NCBI GenBank assembly: GCA_034769895.1
Contig: CM068373.1
Span: forward strand, 436,895,080-436,959,079
Direction of reading: 5' to 3'
Source: Magicicada septendecula
Lineage: Eukaryota; Arthropoda; Insecta; Hemiptera; Cicadidae
Length of the DNA: 64,000 nt
Of this stretch, positions 47,630 through 57,953 are shown one piece after another. The position numbers were made by a program, and so were the translations under genes. The notes beneath the pieces were generated by a model that had not been told where the DNA came from, made no database searches, and saw only the letters and a program-made list of their open reading frames with translations. How positions within the stretch are numbered: position 1 is the stretch's first letter; each line of letters opens with the position of its first letter.

Positions 47630-48430
47630 CTATCCTTGCGAAGGATAATTTTCCCGTTCTTCGAATTCAGTCTCGTGTGATCCGAACATCACGTTCCCAG
47701 GAATGCGAATCTTTCGCGCAACCACTAGCTTCGCCGGAATCACTCTCGTTGCGTCATGTACTAATGACCTAAATACCACTGGCTGATCCAAGTTTGTTTG
47801 GTTCTCGTCAACAACCTCTTGCGTAACCTCATCTTCAGCCACTTTACCCTCGGCCGCTTCTATCAGCTCAGGAACAAGCAAGAGTTTTGTCTTGACACCC
47901 ATAGTTGGCTCTCCAATCACTTCTTTTGTCGTTATACTTATTTGTACTTCCTCTGCTAGTTCTTCCTCCATTTCCGCTTGCAACAGGGAGGTTTCCTCTT
48001 GACCAGACTTGTTGAATTTTTCTTCGACTAATGCCACTCGCTTAATCGAATGGTTGGTAGACCCTGTCATTTTAGCCATGCAAAGCTTTATCTTCTCTTG
48101 GCCAACTTTCAGGACATTCTCTCTTAAGTCCACAAACGAATCCGTAGGCATTCATAATGTCCGTGCCAAGAATCACTTCATCGACAATGTCTGCATGAGC
48201 ATTTGGTGGCTAAACTCAAGAAGACCCAGGCGTACACGTACGTCTACCTTTCCTAGCACCTTGACGGGGCTTCCAGTCACAGTCTGTATTGTACAAGAGC
48301 TAATTAGAGGATGGCGGTTACAGACTGTCAGGGCGCACAATGGACACTGTTGCGCCCGTGTCAACTGTAAATGATGTTGGTTTACCATCCGCAAATTCAT
48401 TAACAATCAAGTTTCCACTGATCTTATGTA
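47630..48430 (-). pseudogene. Protease and trailing frame of the 3.3-kb element
   Basis: After the knuckle, the minus strand gives FTVDTGATVSIV (48,342-48,370), the aspartic protease active site. Frameshifts follow, with ILGTDIMNAYGF (the protease C-terminal block) near 48,150. A 173-residue Glu/Val-rich frame (47,630-48,151) of unknown role then runs to the polypurine tract. No RT motif follows. The acidic tail may be a remnant of the region between protease and RT, or a family-specific extension. Confidence 0.7.
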
Positions 48431-48514
48431 GCGTGGAAACTGTGTGCTGTTCTGGGCCTTTACTTCTCCAATTGGTGCAATCAGTCTCTTCTCTCGCTAT
48501 TTTCTTCTCCCCAA

Positions 48515-49580
48515 CAGTCTACCTGTAGATGACCACGTTTCCCACAGTTGTAACACTTCAGTCTTCTGTCTTTGTCCTTTGGTTTGAAAGATAGTTGTGG
48601 TGCTGCTGACTTCTTAAACTGTTGTTTTTGAATCGTCTCTTTATGCTGTCGCTATGACGATACTGTGGTATTGGATCCGTTTGGCTACAACGTGATGGCA
48701 TACTTTGATTAATGTAGGTCACCGACTTGGCAGCTTCAAAACGGAGAGCATGAACAAGAGCGTCTGATTTATTATCATGCCGAGCCATTCTTAACACTTG
48801 TTGTAACTGACGATCTCTGATACCGTCAATAAACATAATGAGAGAAATCCACTTCCGGAAGTCCTCCGATTCTTCGGGATAAGCCAATCTCATCAGTCGG
48901 TCGATATTCGCTTCAAACTCTTGAAGGCTCTCCTCTGAACGCTGTCGCCTCGCTTTAAGTTGTTCACGGTACACTTCGCACAAATGCTGGTCACCGTACC
49001 GTAATTCCAAAGCTTTAGTTAATTCGGCGTAGACGTTCTGACTGTTAGATGGCACTTTGTGTATTACCTCTGCGGCAGGTCCTTTTAACGCAAGAACGAG
49101 TGAGAGGCCTTTCTCTTCTTCCGTCCAGTTATTTAAGCGAGCGGCAGCTTCAAATTGGCTATAATAAGTTGCCCAGTGGGTGCTTCCATTAAACGACGGG
49201 GCCTTTGCAAAAACTGACCCTACTTCAGTTAATAGCGTTCTTTGATTTCTCTGATATTTTGAATCTTCTAAGCTTGACATACTTGTTTTCATAGTTGACA
49301 CAGATTTTTCTATTTCATATATTCTGTCAACTTGTTTGTTCAGCTCACCTTGTAACAGGACAAATTTTGCAGTGGTATCCTCTTGTACGAACGTCTTAAC
49401 GTCGTCTGCTTGACGGCTAAATTCTTTTTTTTGTCCCTCTGCTATTTCATTTTCACGATTACTTTTTTCGTCTTGTCGTTTTTCTGCTTCTTCTCTTTCT
49501 TGTATTCGTTCTTCTTTTTGTCGTCTTTCTGTCTGCAACAGCAGCGCCTGTAAATTTTCTATCATCTGACTGGCATCCAT
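48515..49580 (-). pseudogene. Gag of the 3.3-kb element
   Basis: The ATG at 49,580 opens a 340-residue frame. A Glu/Arg-rich coiled-coil stretch (residues about 12-60) leads into a Retrotrans_gag-type capsid region with THWATYYSQFEAAARLNNW, EKGLSLVLALKGPA and a YREQLKARRQ...ESLQEFEANI core. A one-base indel near residue 318 ends the frame. The shifted frame then gives a clean CCHC zinc knuckle, CYNCGKRGHLQVDC (48,517-48,557), which would bind packaged RNA. Nearly intact otherwise. Confidence 0.88.
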
Positions 49581-49670
49581 TGTTTATCGATTAATTACGA
49601 ATCACACTCGTCTTGTACAAAGCGTCCCCTGTTTCCACTGTTAACCGTTCTATCCCAGTTCTGACACCAC

Positions 49671-50252
49671 TGTTACGACGGTCTACTCAATCGTCGTAGG
49701 TACAGTGGAAACAAAATAAGTACAAGACACCAATTAAGTCACTAATCACACCTTTAATTGTTATAGTAAAACAGTTCGTAATTAACAACACAGTGTCTAC
49801 AACAAATCAAATGAAATTGTTCATACGCAATAAAATGTCCACTAATATTAAAACTCAACTGTATTACAATTATACCGTCCGAATATAAAATGCAACACTT
49901 CACTAATAACTACTTGAACGTACACCGTAATAACTCGAACCGCTTTGTAAATATATCGCACTAATACTCTCGAACCGCACAGTCAAAAATCTCGCATTGA
50001 ACTGAAAACTAAGGCCGCGACGCGACGTATTTATAGTTACGCTCACACACCAGAAGCTTCCAAACTGCGTCTTATCTCTCGCGAACTACGTAATTGCTGC
50101 GGCCTTGACACAGTCCGAGCGCCCGAGCGAAGGCTGGCACAGTCGAGAAAATTCTCGCAAAATGCGTTTAGTAGCACGTACACCACACGCTTACGTCGAG
50201 ATCTTTCTGGCGCATTCGATAAACGCGTAGATTGTTCTGTGCTGTCGTAGCA
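49671..50252 (-). repeat. 5' LTR of the 3.3-kb element
   Basis: 582 bp. On the minus strand it is followed by GTGGTGTCAGAACTGGGAT, which is in the right place to be the primer binding site; I do not assign the tRNA. Confidence 0.9.
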
Positions 50253-50600
50253 GTATTTTGTATAATTTCAATGTTGAGTGCTTTGAAAATTGTGTCATGT
50301 TTTGTATTGATTTGTATTTGTTCAGCTATCAGTTTGTTTTGTGTTTTATGTTTGTATATTTGTTAAATTTTCCCAAATGTTCATTATGGTGCCTTTGTGT
50401 GGTATGTGTTTTATTAGTTTCATGTTGGTTATGTTTAGGAATTCATGTTCAGTGTTTATTGCATGTGTGGCCAAATTAGATTTGTATATTTCTGGTTTTT
50501 TGTATGCGTTTAGATGTTCAAAATAACGTTTTTTCAGTTTTTTTGTTTGTCCTATGTAACATTTATTGATATTATGATATTAAAAATTATATCATTCACC
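50253..50600 (-). pseudogene. Penelope-like GIY-YIG fragment, copy 2 (split, 5' part)
   Basis: Continuation of copy 2 after the LTR element. It is nearly identical to 51,120-51,450 and keeps the C-terminal half of the GIY-YIG domain region with small indels. Confidence 0.7.
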
Positions 50601-50935
50601 GTCTGTGATTCAATACTACAAAATAACTGTCTGAGGTACACATACCACCTCATAGTTTTACTCTATTGCTTGTGACCTAACAAATGTCTTTTACTTATTA
50701 ACTATGTTTGACATTTGTACATTTTAACTCAATTAATTATTATTTACATGTTTGTCTGTCACTTGATCTTCCCTTCTGGATATTATTGTCTTCGTAAGTC
50801 ATGGTTCGTCATTGTCATAGTTAATATTTAGAATACTTTTCTTATATGCTGTCTTATCATTAGTTACACTCAATTATTATTTTTGATCTCTGTACATTTG
50901 GTCATGTTATATATATATATGTATATTTAATATTT
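50268..50935. repeat. Direct duplication, unit 1
   Basis: Nearly identical to 51,136-51,790. It includes the Penelope fragment and about 350 bp of flanking non-element DNA, so the duplication is segmental and not two independent insertions. Confidence 0.88.
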
Positions 50936-50944
50936 ATAATCACT

Positions 50945-51450
50945 TTACTTCAAGATATTTTCTCCTTATTTGGAACATGTTCTGGGTACCATCTTGTACC
51001 CATCCTCAGGCTTCCGGATTTTGTGTCTGGTGAAGTACATATGTGTTGTTTGGTTATTATTGTGGCTTCCTGTTGGCTTCTGGTACTTTAAATTGGTTTT
51101 ATTGTGTGTGATTGTGGTGTATGTGTTTCTGTATTTTCGATGTTGAGTGCTTTGAAAATTGTGTCATGTTTTGTATTGATTTGTATTTGTTCAGGTAGTA
51201 GTTTGTTTTGTATTTTATGTTTGTATATTAGTAAATTTTCCCAAATGTTCATTATGGTGCCTTTGTGTGGTATGTGTTTTATTAGTTTCATGTTGGTTAT
51301 GTTTAGGAATTCATGTCCAGTGTTTATTGCATGTGTGGCCAAATTAGATTTGTATATTTCTGTTTTTTTGTATGCGTTTAGATGTTCAAAATAACGTTTT
51401 TTCAGTTGTTTTTTTGTTTGTCCTATGTAACATTTATTGATATTATGATA
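50945..51450 (-). pseudogene. Penelope-like GIY-YIG fragment, copy 3
   Basis: Minus-strand translation gives YIGQTKKQLKKRYFEHLNAY, then ATHAINTGHEF and IWENLLIYKHK, the second half of a GIY-YIG endonuclease domain. The 3' block then follows (CCTGAGGATGGGTACAAGA in minus orientation). The RT region is missing. Three adjacent copies in the same orientation match the tandem habit of Penelope-like elements. Confidence 0.8.
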
Positions 51451-51777
51451 TTAAAAATTATATCATTCACCGTCTGTGATTCAATACTACAAAATAACTG
51501 TCTGAGGTACACATACCACCTCATAGTTTTACTCTATTTCTTGTGACCTAACAAATGTCTTTTACTTATTAACTATGTTTGACATTTGTACATTTTAACT
51601 CAATTAATTATTATTTACATGTTTGTCTGTCACTTGATCTTCCCTTCTGGATATTATTGTCTTCGTAAATCATGGTTCGTCATTTTCATAGTTAATATTT
51701 AGAATACTTTTCTTATATGCTGTCTTATCATTAGTTACACTCAATTATTATTTTTGTTCTCTGTACATTTGGTCATG

Positions 51778-51790
<13 letters not shown>
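51136..51790. repeat. Direct duplication, unit 2
   Basis: Second copy, ending in the AT microsatellite at 51,782. The offset between copies is about 865 bp. Confidence 0.88.

Positions 51791-51820
<30 letters not shown>
51782..51820. repeat. (AT)n microsatellite at Gypsy insertion site
   Basis: About 19 AT units directly before the LTR start at 51,821. The 4-bp target duplication of the Gypsy element is hidden in this run. Confidence 0.95.
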
Positions 51821-51823
<3 letters not shown>

Positions 51824-54492
51824 AACATTACATTTGGAGCAACTTAATATCGTACCTAATTTAATGAAGACTTTGGTTAAGAAGTAAACAAGAAGAACAA
51901 TATCTTCCAAGATGATAGTGAAGAGGAACAACTAACTATTTTAGACTGACTAGTAAGACAACTGACCGTACCCAAATTAATGACTTAGGCTAAGTGATGC
52001 AAAATACCTTCAATCCCAATTATGACATGAACTTTCAGTAATGACCAAACAAAGAATTATAAAGACAGACGGCTTATGAACCAGGACTATAAAGAAACAA
52101 ATGGTTTCATTTAATGTATCATAATATCCAGATAATCAAAATACAAATTGAGGGATAATAGGCCCAAACATGTAATATTATGTAAAAGAAATATTGGTAA
52201 ATGATTAAGTTAATTGATGTAATGAAAATATAAATACACCTGATTATAGATACATGAACCATACAAATAATTGTCACATATAGTGTTCATAGGATTGTCC
52301 AATAAACAACAAATGATAACATGGTCACAATAACATTTATAACAAGAGTGAAGCATAACATAGACAGTGTCAGAGTAATTAATAAATTAACTGACAAAAG
52401 ACCAATTAATTAGTGTAGAATTTGTTTTATAAAATGTGCATGTTTTATGTTTTAGCACAGTGTTTTATATCATAGTATTTGTGTTGTGTTTTTTGTATGT
52501 AGCAGATGATACAGTTAGTTTAAAGGAATATCAATCAAATGATATTAATTCCATTTTTTTATGTTGTGTTAACAAATATAACCATAGAACTGGTGTTAAA
52601 CCATGATAAATTGATTGACAAAGCAGCATAGACTATATAAGGATGTTTTGCTAAGTGTCAAACAATTATACAGTTTGAGTAAAAAAACAGTTATTTGTGC
52701 AAAGATTCAGTATAATCATAGCCATGTGGGCATGAATTTAACTATTAGAATAATATACCTTTTGTTTTGTTAAAACAACGTTATATGTTAAACAATTTTG
52801 ATGAGTGTTAAAAGTTAATTTAATTGTTAAAGATATTAAAACATGGTGATGAAAATAATACCAGTACATAGGCCAGGTGAAACCAACTTTTGTAAATTTT
52901 GAATGATAATGTTAGAAATTTTGTAAAACAAATGTGAAAGGGTAGATGTATTTATAGGTAATAATGTATACAAGAAAAATAGAAACAAAATAATACATAT
53001 CAAGTTATTTAAGAAAATTTTCAAATAACAAAATTGTAACATCTGTAGTTCTTAAGTAAAAGTAGGCATGTTTAGTGTCTAAATGTAACAAATGTAAAGA
53101 TCAAAATAATGCTGATAATGGTTTTAAATTCCCATTCAGTATAGAAAAGTTATGTTAATTTAAAGATTTTGAACAAAATTTAGACTTTGGAATAATGAAA
53201 GTATATGACAATGTATATCCGAATTAGCCAACCAGATTCCAAGTTTACCCTTAGCAACCAGAAATTTCGGATAAATAAAATGAGACTTCTTTGACAACGA
53301 TCTTAGCGGATAGGCGCGTTTGTAAAACGTCCTACATTATATAATATAAATTGTGAAAAAACGAAACAAACATATAAATACAGTTAGAGGTACACTACAC
53401 GAACTTTTTACAATAACAGAAGAACACCCATTATATAGATTAGAAGACACAAGAACCAGGAAGAAGATCCGAAGTGGACGTGGGACAAGGAAGAAGATCT
53501 GAAGTGTACGTGGGCCCTATCTTCAACCAGGAAGAATACAAGAAGAGGATTTGGTGATTTTGACATCTTATTATATTGTAATTCAACACCCACATTTGTA
53601 TACATGACTTTTAAGCACTAATCAACTAAACTACAGACACCATATCACACAAACACTAAGAACAATCACTAATAACACGATTTAAGATTGACACCTTTTC
53701 AAACACAACAAGAACCTTTGATTTACATAATAATTATCAAAGCCTGAACTGGACATAACCTTTTTAAAACTGTAACCACTATATAACTGCCGGTGTGCAC
53801 GTTACACTCTAACATTGTAATATCCTTTAATTGTAAAACTTGTATTTTGATTAATAGTGTAATATTTTGTTTAATTGCAACCATATACGCCCTGAGATAA
53901 ATTATATTTTATTAGAAACGTTAACAAGAGCATTGTTTTGGTCTGGAAGAAATACTGAATGTTTGGCTACTGCTGCCAACTGGTAAAAAAGAAGACTTAT
54001 AATTTGCGCTACAATTGTGATTATCCTGTTCAAATTATTTAAAACAGTTAACCAGTTTTTTTTTTCCGAATAAAGGATTCCTGTAAGGCTATATGTTTGA
54101 TGGTATTTGTGTGTCGTTATTATTGCTGTTACATTTAGGAAATAAAATTCACAGATTGCAGCGGACACGACAGTTGGCATCGTTGAGTGACGTCACGGAA
54201 ACGTGCGGTATAGTGGGAGCAAGCGGCAATTTACAAAACCATTCGCCGTTCAACATAACACATTAATTATTACACATTGACGACTCCAGTGCGAGTTAGT
54301 CACTACATTATTTATCTATTTACAAGTTGACACTTCCAACGGGTGGTGTAATTTAAGTGCACACTACATTAATACAAGTAACCTATTCATAATAACATTG
54401 TACGTAACGAAAAATCTGGTTACAAATTGACGAACCCGAAGTGAGGTTTTAACATTAGAAGTAACGAAATCAATCTCTATTTTATCGTTACA
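51821..54492 (+). repeat. 5' LTR
   Basis: About 2.67 kb if it ends at TTTATCGTTACA (54,492), the boundary suggested by the adjacent ATTGGCG primer-site-like sequence and by the same terminus on the solo LTR 1,637-3,488. The certain part, seen in both LTRs, is 51,821-54,132. A TATA box (ATATAAATA, about 53,370) and AATAAA (about 54,071) fit a promoter and a polyadenylation signal. A 29-bp direct repeat (GAAGAAGATC...) lies at about 53,460-53,515. Confidence 0.8.
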
Positions 54493-54515
54493 AATTGGCG
54501 CACCAACGTGTGAGG
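54493..54515 (+). promoter_or_regulatory. Putative primer binding site
   Basis: AATTGGCGCACCAACGTG follows TTACA. It resembles Gypsy primer binding sites of the TTGGCGCC-AACGTGGG type. At least three more TACA-ATTGACG-like copies lie upstream, so which one is used is uncertain. Confidence 0.5.
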
Positions 54516-54574
54516 CGTGTAATTTAATATAAATTAAATTATTATTAATAGACAAATAAACCAAAATAAACAAG

Positions 54575-56554
54575 ATGAGGAAGCAAGAAGTATCACGCAA
54601 AAGAGCGGCCGAAACCGAGAAGGTAGACGAGTTAAATATGGAAGATAAAGAAGCGACACCGGTTGAGGAAATAGAAATTATAACAAGGAAGGATCCGGAG
54701 TAACAACCAGAAGAAACCACACAAACGGAAGGCGAGAAGACGCAAGAAATGTTCACACGTATGATGGAGTTAATGCAGGAAACTGGTAAGAAACTGACGG
54801 ACGAAATGAAGGAAGATTTCAGTAAGAAAATGGAGGAGAGTAATAAGAACTTAGAAAAACTGAAGGAAGAATTAAAAACGGACAATAAACAATCTACGGA
54901 GGAGTTGAGCCGAAAATTGGGAGAGACTAATAAGCAAATTGAAGAGAAAATGGGAGAATTGAAAGAGAATAGCAAGAAAATGGAGGAGATAATTGACGCA
55001 AATAATAAAGCATTGAGGGAAGAATTGAAGGAAAATTACCAGGAAACCATGAAAAAATTGGATGAACACAAAGAGTCATTAAAGGAAGATTGGAGTAACA
55101 AGATGGAAATTAATAACCGGCAATTGCAGGAAGAATGGGACAAGAAGCTGGAAGAACCGGTGACTGAAATTAAAAGGGTAGAATCCGAGACCAAGGAAAA
55201 GTGTGAGCGGATGAATCAAGAGATACTGAGCGTCCGGGAAGAAACGAACGGACGAGTTGAAAATATAAGAACCAACCAAGCAGTGATGGGAGAGAGGTTA
55301 GAAGGTATGAGTACTAGCCTCAATCGAGTACAAGACGAAACAACTGCACATAGAGATGAAATTAATTCCTTCAAACACAGACAGTGTACCGGTGCCCATA
55401 CGACATGCGAGGAAAATCGAGAAGTGATCGACTTCCAAAATTATAGAAGAAACCCCATGCTATTCTTAGAACGAGTCGAAGAGAAGATAGCCAAAACCGG
55501 AGAAGACAGATGGTTTGTGATAAGGAGCATGCTGGACGAAATGTTCCGAAAAGTATATGACAATTGGTGGACGGCGATGCGGCCGAGTATACAAAATTTC
55601 CAGGAATTTAAAAAACAATTCAAATCTAAATATTGGTCGGATGCCACGCAACACATGATAAGAAGTGACATAGGATTGGGCCGATATGACCTGCACGGCA
55701 AGCAAACTCCAACCGCATATTTTCTTGGCAAAATAAACATAGCCAGACATTTAGAGCCTGCAATTCCTACAGAATGTTTAGTGCGGCTATTAGCCTACCA
55801 CTATGGTGGCGAAATTACAAGAGGCCAAATAAATGGACGCATACAAACCATCGAGGAGATGTCAACATTACTAGCGGAGATGGAACAAGAGAAGAACTTC
55901 CTCCAGTATAGACGAAGGAACGATGAAATAAATAGAAATAATGGTCGCCGTGACGCCCAATATGAAAACAACGGGCAACGACCAAACAATAGTTATAACA
56001 ACAACGGTAACCACTATCAGCGCGGTTACCAAAACCAGAATAACACTAACAACTATCCACGAAATAATGCGAATAATAACAACAATAACAACAACCACTA
56101 TTACCGTAGCCCTCCTACAAATAATAACAATAATGGATACCAGCGTGCCAACGACAGAGAACACCAGTACCAGAACAACCGAGGTTATAACAGCAACTAC
56201 GATAACCGGTATAGGCATAATAATAACGGCAATAATAACAGTCAAAATCAAACATATCGAAGACAAGTGAATTATGTAAGCGTGGACGATAGAGACGTGG
56301 GAAGACGTTGGTACCAGGGACGAGCAAATTATAATGGGAACCGTGGAAGAAGTTTTCAGGAGGAGAGTAACCAGCACTACCGCGATGAACATTGGCGAAG
56401 TAGAAGCTGCGACGACAACAGAAATAACCGAAACTCAGTGACGTTCAATAATAACGCCATTGAGGTACAAGAGTCACAGAGCAGAGACAGACCCAATCAA
56501 CCAGACAACAGGACTGAGGAGATCAGCCCTGATTTAAACGGACTGCGGCAGTGA
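54575..56554 (+). pseudogene. Gag of the young Gypsy-type element, one early stop
   Basis: An ATG at 54,575 opens a frame of 659 codons interrupted only by TAA at codon 43 (54,701-54,703). The next in-frame ATG is at 54,749, giving 601 residues. Residues about 1-200 of that are Glu/Lys-rich heptad-like coiled coil. A capsid-like region follows (NPMLFLERVEEKIAK, then HMIRSDIGLGRYD and ARHLEPAIPTECLV). The last 180 residues are Asn-, Arg- and Tyr-rich with no CCHC knuckle, a basic low-complexity tail that probably binds RNA. The gene could still make a shortened Gag from the second ATG. Confidence 0.85.
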
Positions 56555-56577
56555 AAATCCACCAGGTCCCATCACTG
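56533..56577 (+). promoter_or_regulatory. -1 ribosomal frameshift site (T TTA AAC) with downstream stem
   Basis: The heptamer TTTAAAC (56,533-56,539) lies in the correct gag phase (GAT TTA AAC), 12 nt before the gag stop TGA at 56,552-56,554. The -1 frame is open from there into protease. CAGTGA (56,549-56,554) can pair with TCACTG (56,572-56,577). XXXYYYZ heptamers with a 3' structure are the established signal for -1 frameshifting that makes Gag-Pol. Confidence 0.75.
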
Positions 56578-57006
56578 AACCGGCAATTTGGGTACTTACT
56601 AGGACGAGACAAAACGACTGACAATACATTGACAATAGTGCACAATCATTTCCTAAAAAATGTTAGAGAAGAACTACTGAACGAAGACACGATAACGCAA
56701 AATAATTCGAATAATGAGATCGTTTATATCATCGCCCAAGTGAATGGACTAGAGACAAGATGCATGATAGATACAGGCGCAAACGTGTCGTTAATCGACA
56801 ACAATGAATACATCAAAATTCAAAAATATAGTAAGGCCATCTTACCAACTTTACCAATTCAAAATATAATTTTAATCGGAGCCACTGGAAGGCAAAACAA
56901 GTCAATAAGGAAACAGGTATCATTAACAGTAACCAGCGGAAATGTTTTGATAAACACCAGAAGTGGAGCGACTACATTACACAAACAGAGAGCTTTATCA
57001 ACTTAG
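56539..57006 (+). pseudogene. Protease of the young Gypsy-type element, truncated
   Basis: Read in the -1 frame after the slippery site. ETRCMIDTGANVSLIDNN carries the aspartic protease active site at about residues 70-85. After about 56,960 the sequence no longer matches protease and becomes the integrase region (TTLHKQRALST), so the C-terminal protease, RT and RNase H are gone. Confidence 0.82.
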
Positions 57007-57425
57007 CTTACCACGAAGCAATACAAGATACTCCATATACCATAATGCATGAAAGACTACCACCCCGAGAAATTAGTGAAATAATCAATTTCCCAAACAA
57101 CCCAGCTTACCAGTTCGACAACGTGAGATTCCACAGCAAACTGAATGAACAAGTGGAGAAAAGAAGGAAAAAATACAAAATAATTCAGCAGAAAGTGATC
57201 CAGTACAAGATTGGAGACAAAGTATTGTTAAAAAACCGCGAATTGCCAAGTTCTAAGGAAGGAATAGCAAAAAAGCTATTATTACTGTATAATGGACCAT
57301 ATGTTGTTATAAAAAACAATAACAATAATACTTATGTCATTAGTGATGTGGAAACAAAAAGGATTAAGGGGACATACAACCAAGTTTCCTTAAAAATGTA
57401 TTATGAACCTAATAAACAAAGTTGA
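56965..57425 (+). pseudogene. Integrase C-terminal tail
   Basis: The frame 57,045-57,425 starts in YTIMHERLPPREIS, equivalent to the region after the catalytic Glu. It continues through a Lys/Arg-rich helix and ends in the GPY/F module, LLLLYNGPYVVIKN, as in Gypsy integrases. Core residues D, D and E are missing. It is joined to the protease by a deletion. Confidence 0.85.
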
Positions 57426-57953
57426 AAACCACAAAATTCTAAAAGAAATAGTAAGAACAACTTACAACTAATCATTTATGAGAATTAATATGAAGAGTGT
57501 GCGGGAAAAACGATGAGGTCAATTTTTTGACTATTTTCAACTGACAGTGTCACTTGATGCATTAAATCCAATATTATTTTGTAGTATATTTGTTTTAGGG
57601 AATAACGGTAAGACTCCTGAGAAAATGAATAAAACAGATATAGGCTTTGCGCAAAGAATGATGAAGGTGATCGACTTTAGCGGGAGTAACGCTGAATCTG
57701 TAGTAACCAATTCCCCCCCATGGCTGCTACAGCTATTTCCTACTATGTTTTCATGTCCATACTTGCTCTACTCTTGCCTTTGTTCTTCAATAATATTGTT
57801 TAGTTCTAAATCTATACGCGATCTAGACTGTTCCTACGTTTTAGCGCTGCCTTGTAATTTTATTATAATGAGTTGGCGCATTGTTTAGTTTTTCATGGGA
57901 GTGAACTCTTACTGTTTTAGTGTTTTTGTGATTATGTTTAACAATTAATTGAA

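Larger units (their letters stand above)
46969..50252 (-). mobile_element. 3.3-kb LTR element lacking RT and integrase
   Basis: LTRs of 583 and 582 bp (46,969-47,551; 49,671-50,252) have TGTTACGAC...GTCGTAGCA plus-strand termini and the GTAT duplication (46,965-46,968; 50,253-50,256). On the minus strand the element has gag and protease remnants, then a polypurine tract (AAGGAGGGGGCAG) directly before the 3' LTR. RT, RNase H and integrase are absent, so it must have moved with enzymes supplied by another element. It sits inside Penelope copy 2. Confidence 0.9.

Noticed and set aside
54364..54975. 203-residue minus-strand frame
   Set aside because: Antisense to the gag leader and coiled-coil region; Ser/Phe-rich shadow of Lys/Glu codons.
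55871..56392. Hydrophobic minus-strand frame of 173 residues
   Set aside because: Shadow of the Asn-rich gag tail (AAT/AAC repeats read as ATT/GTT).
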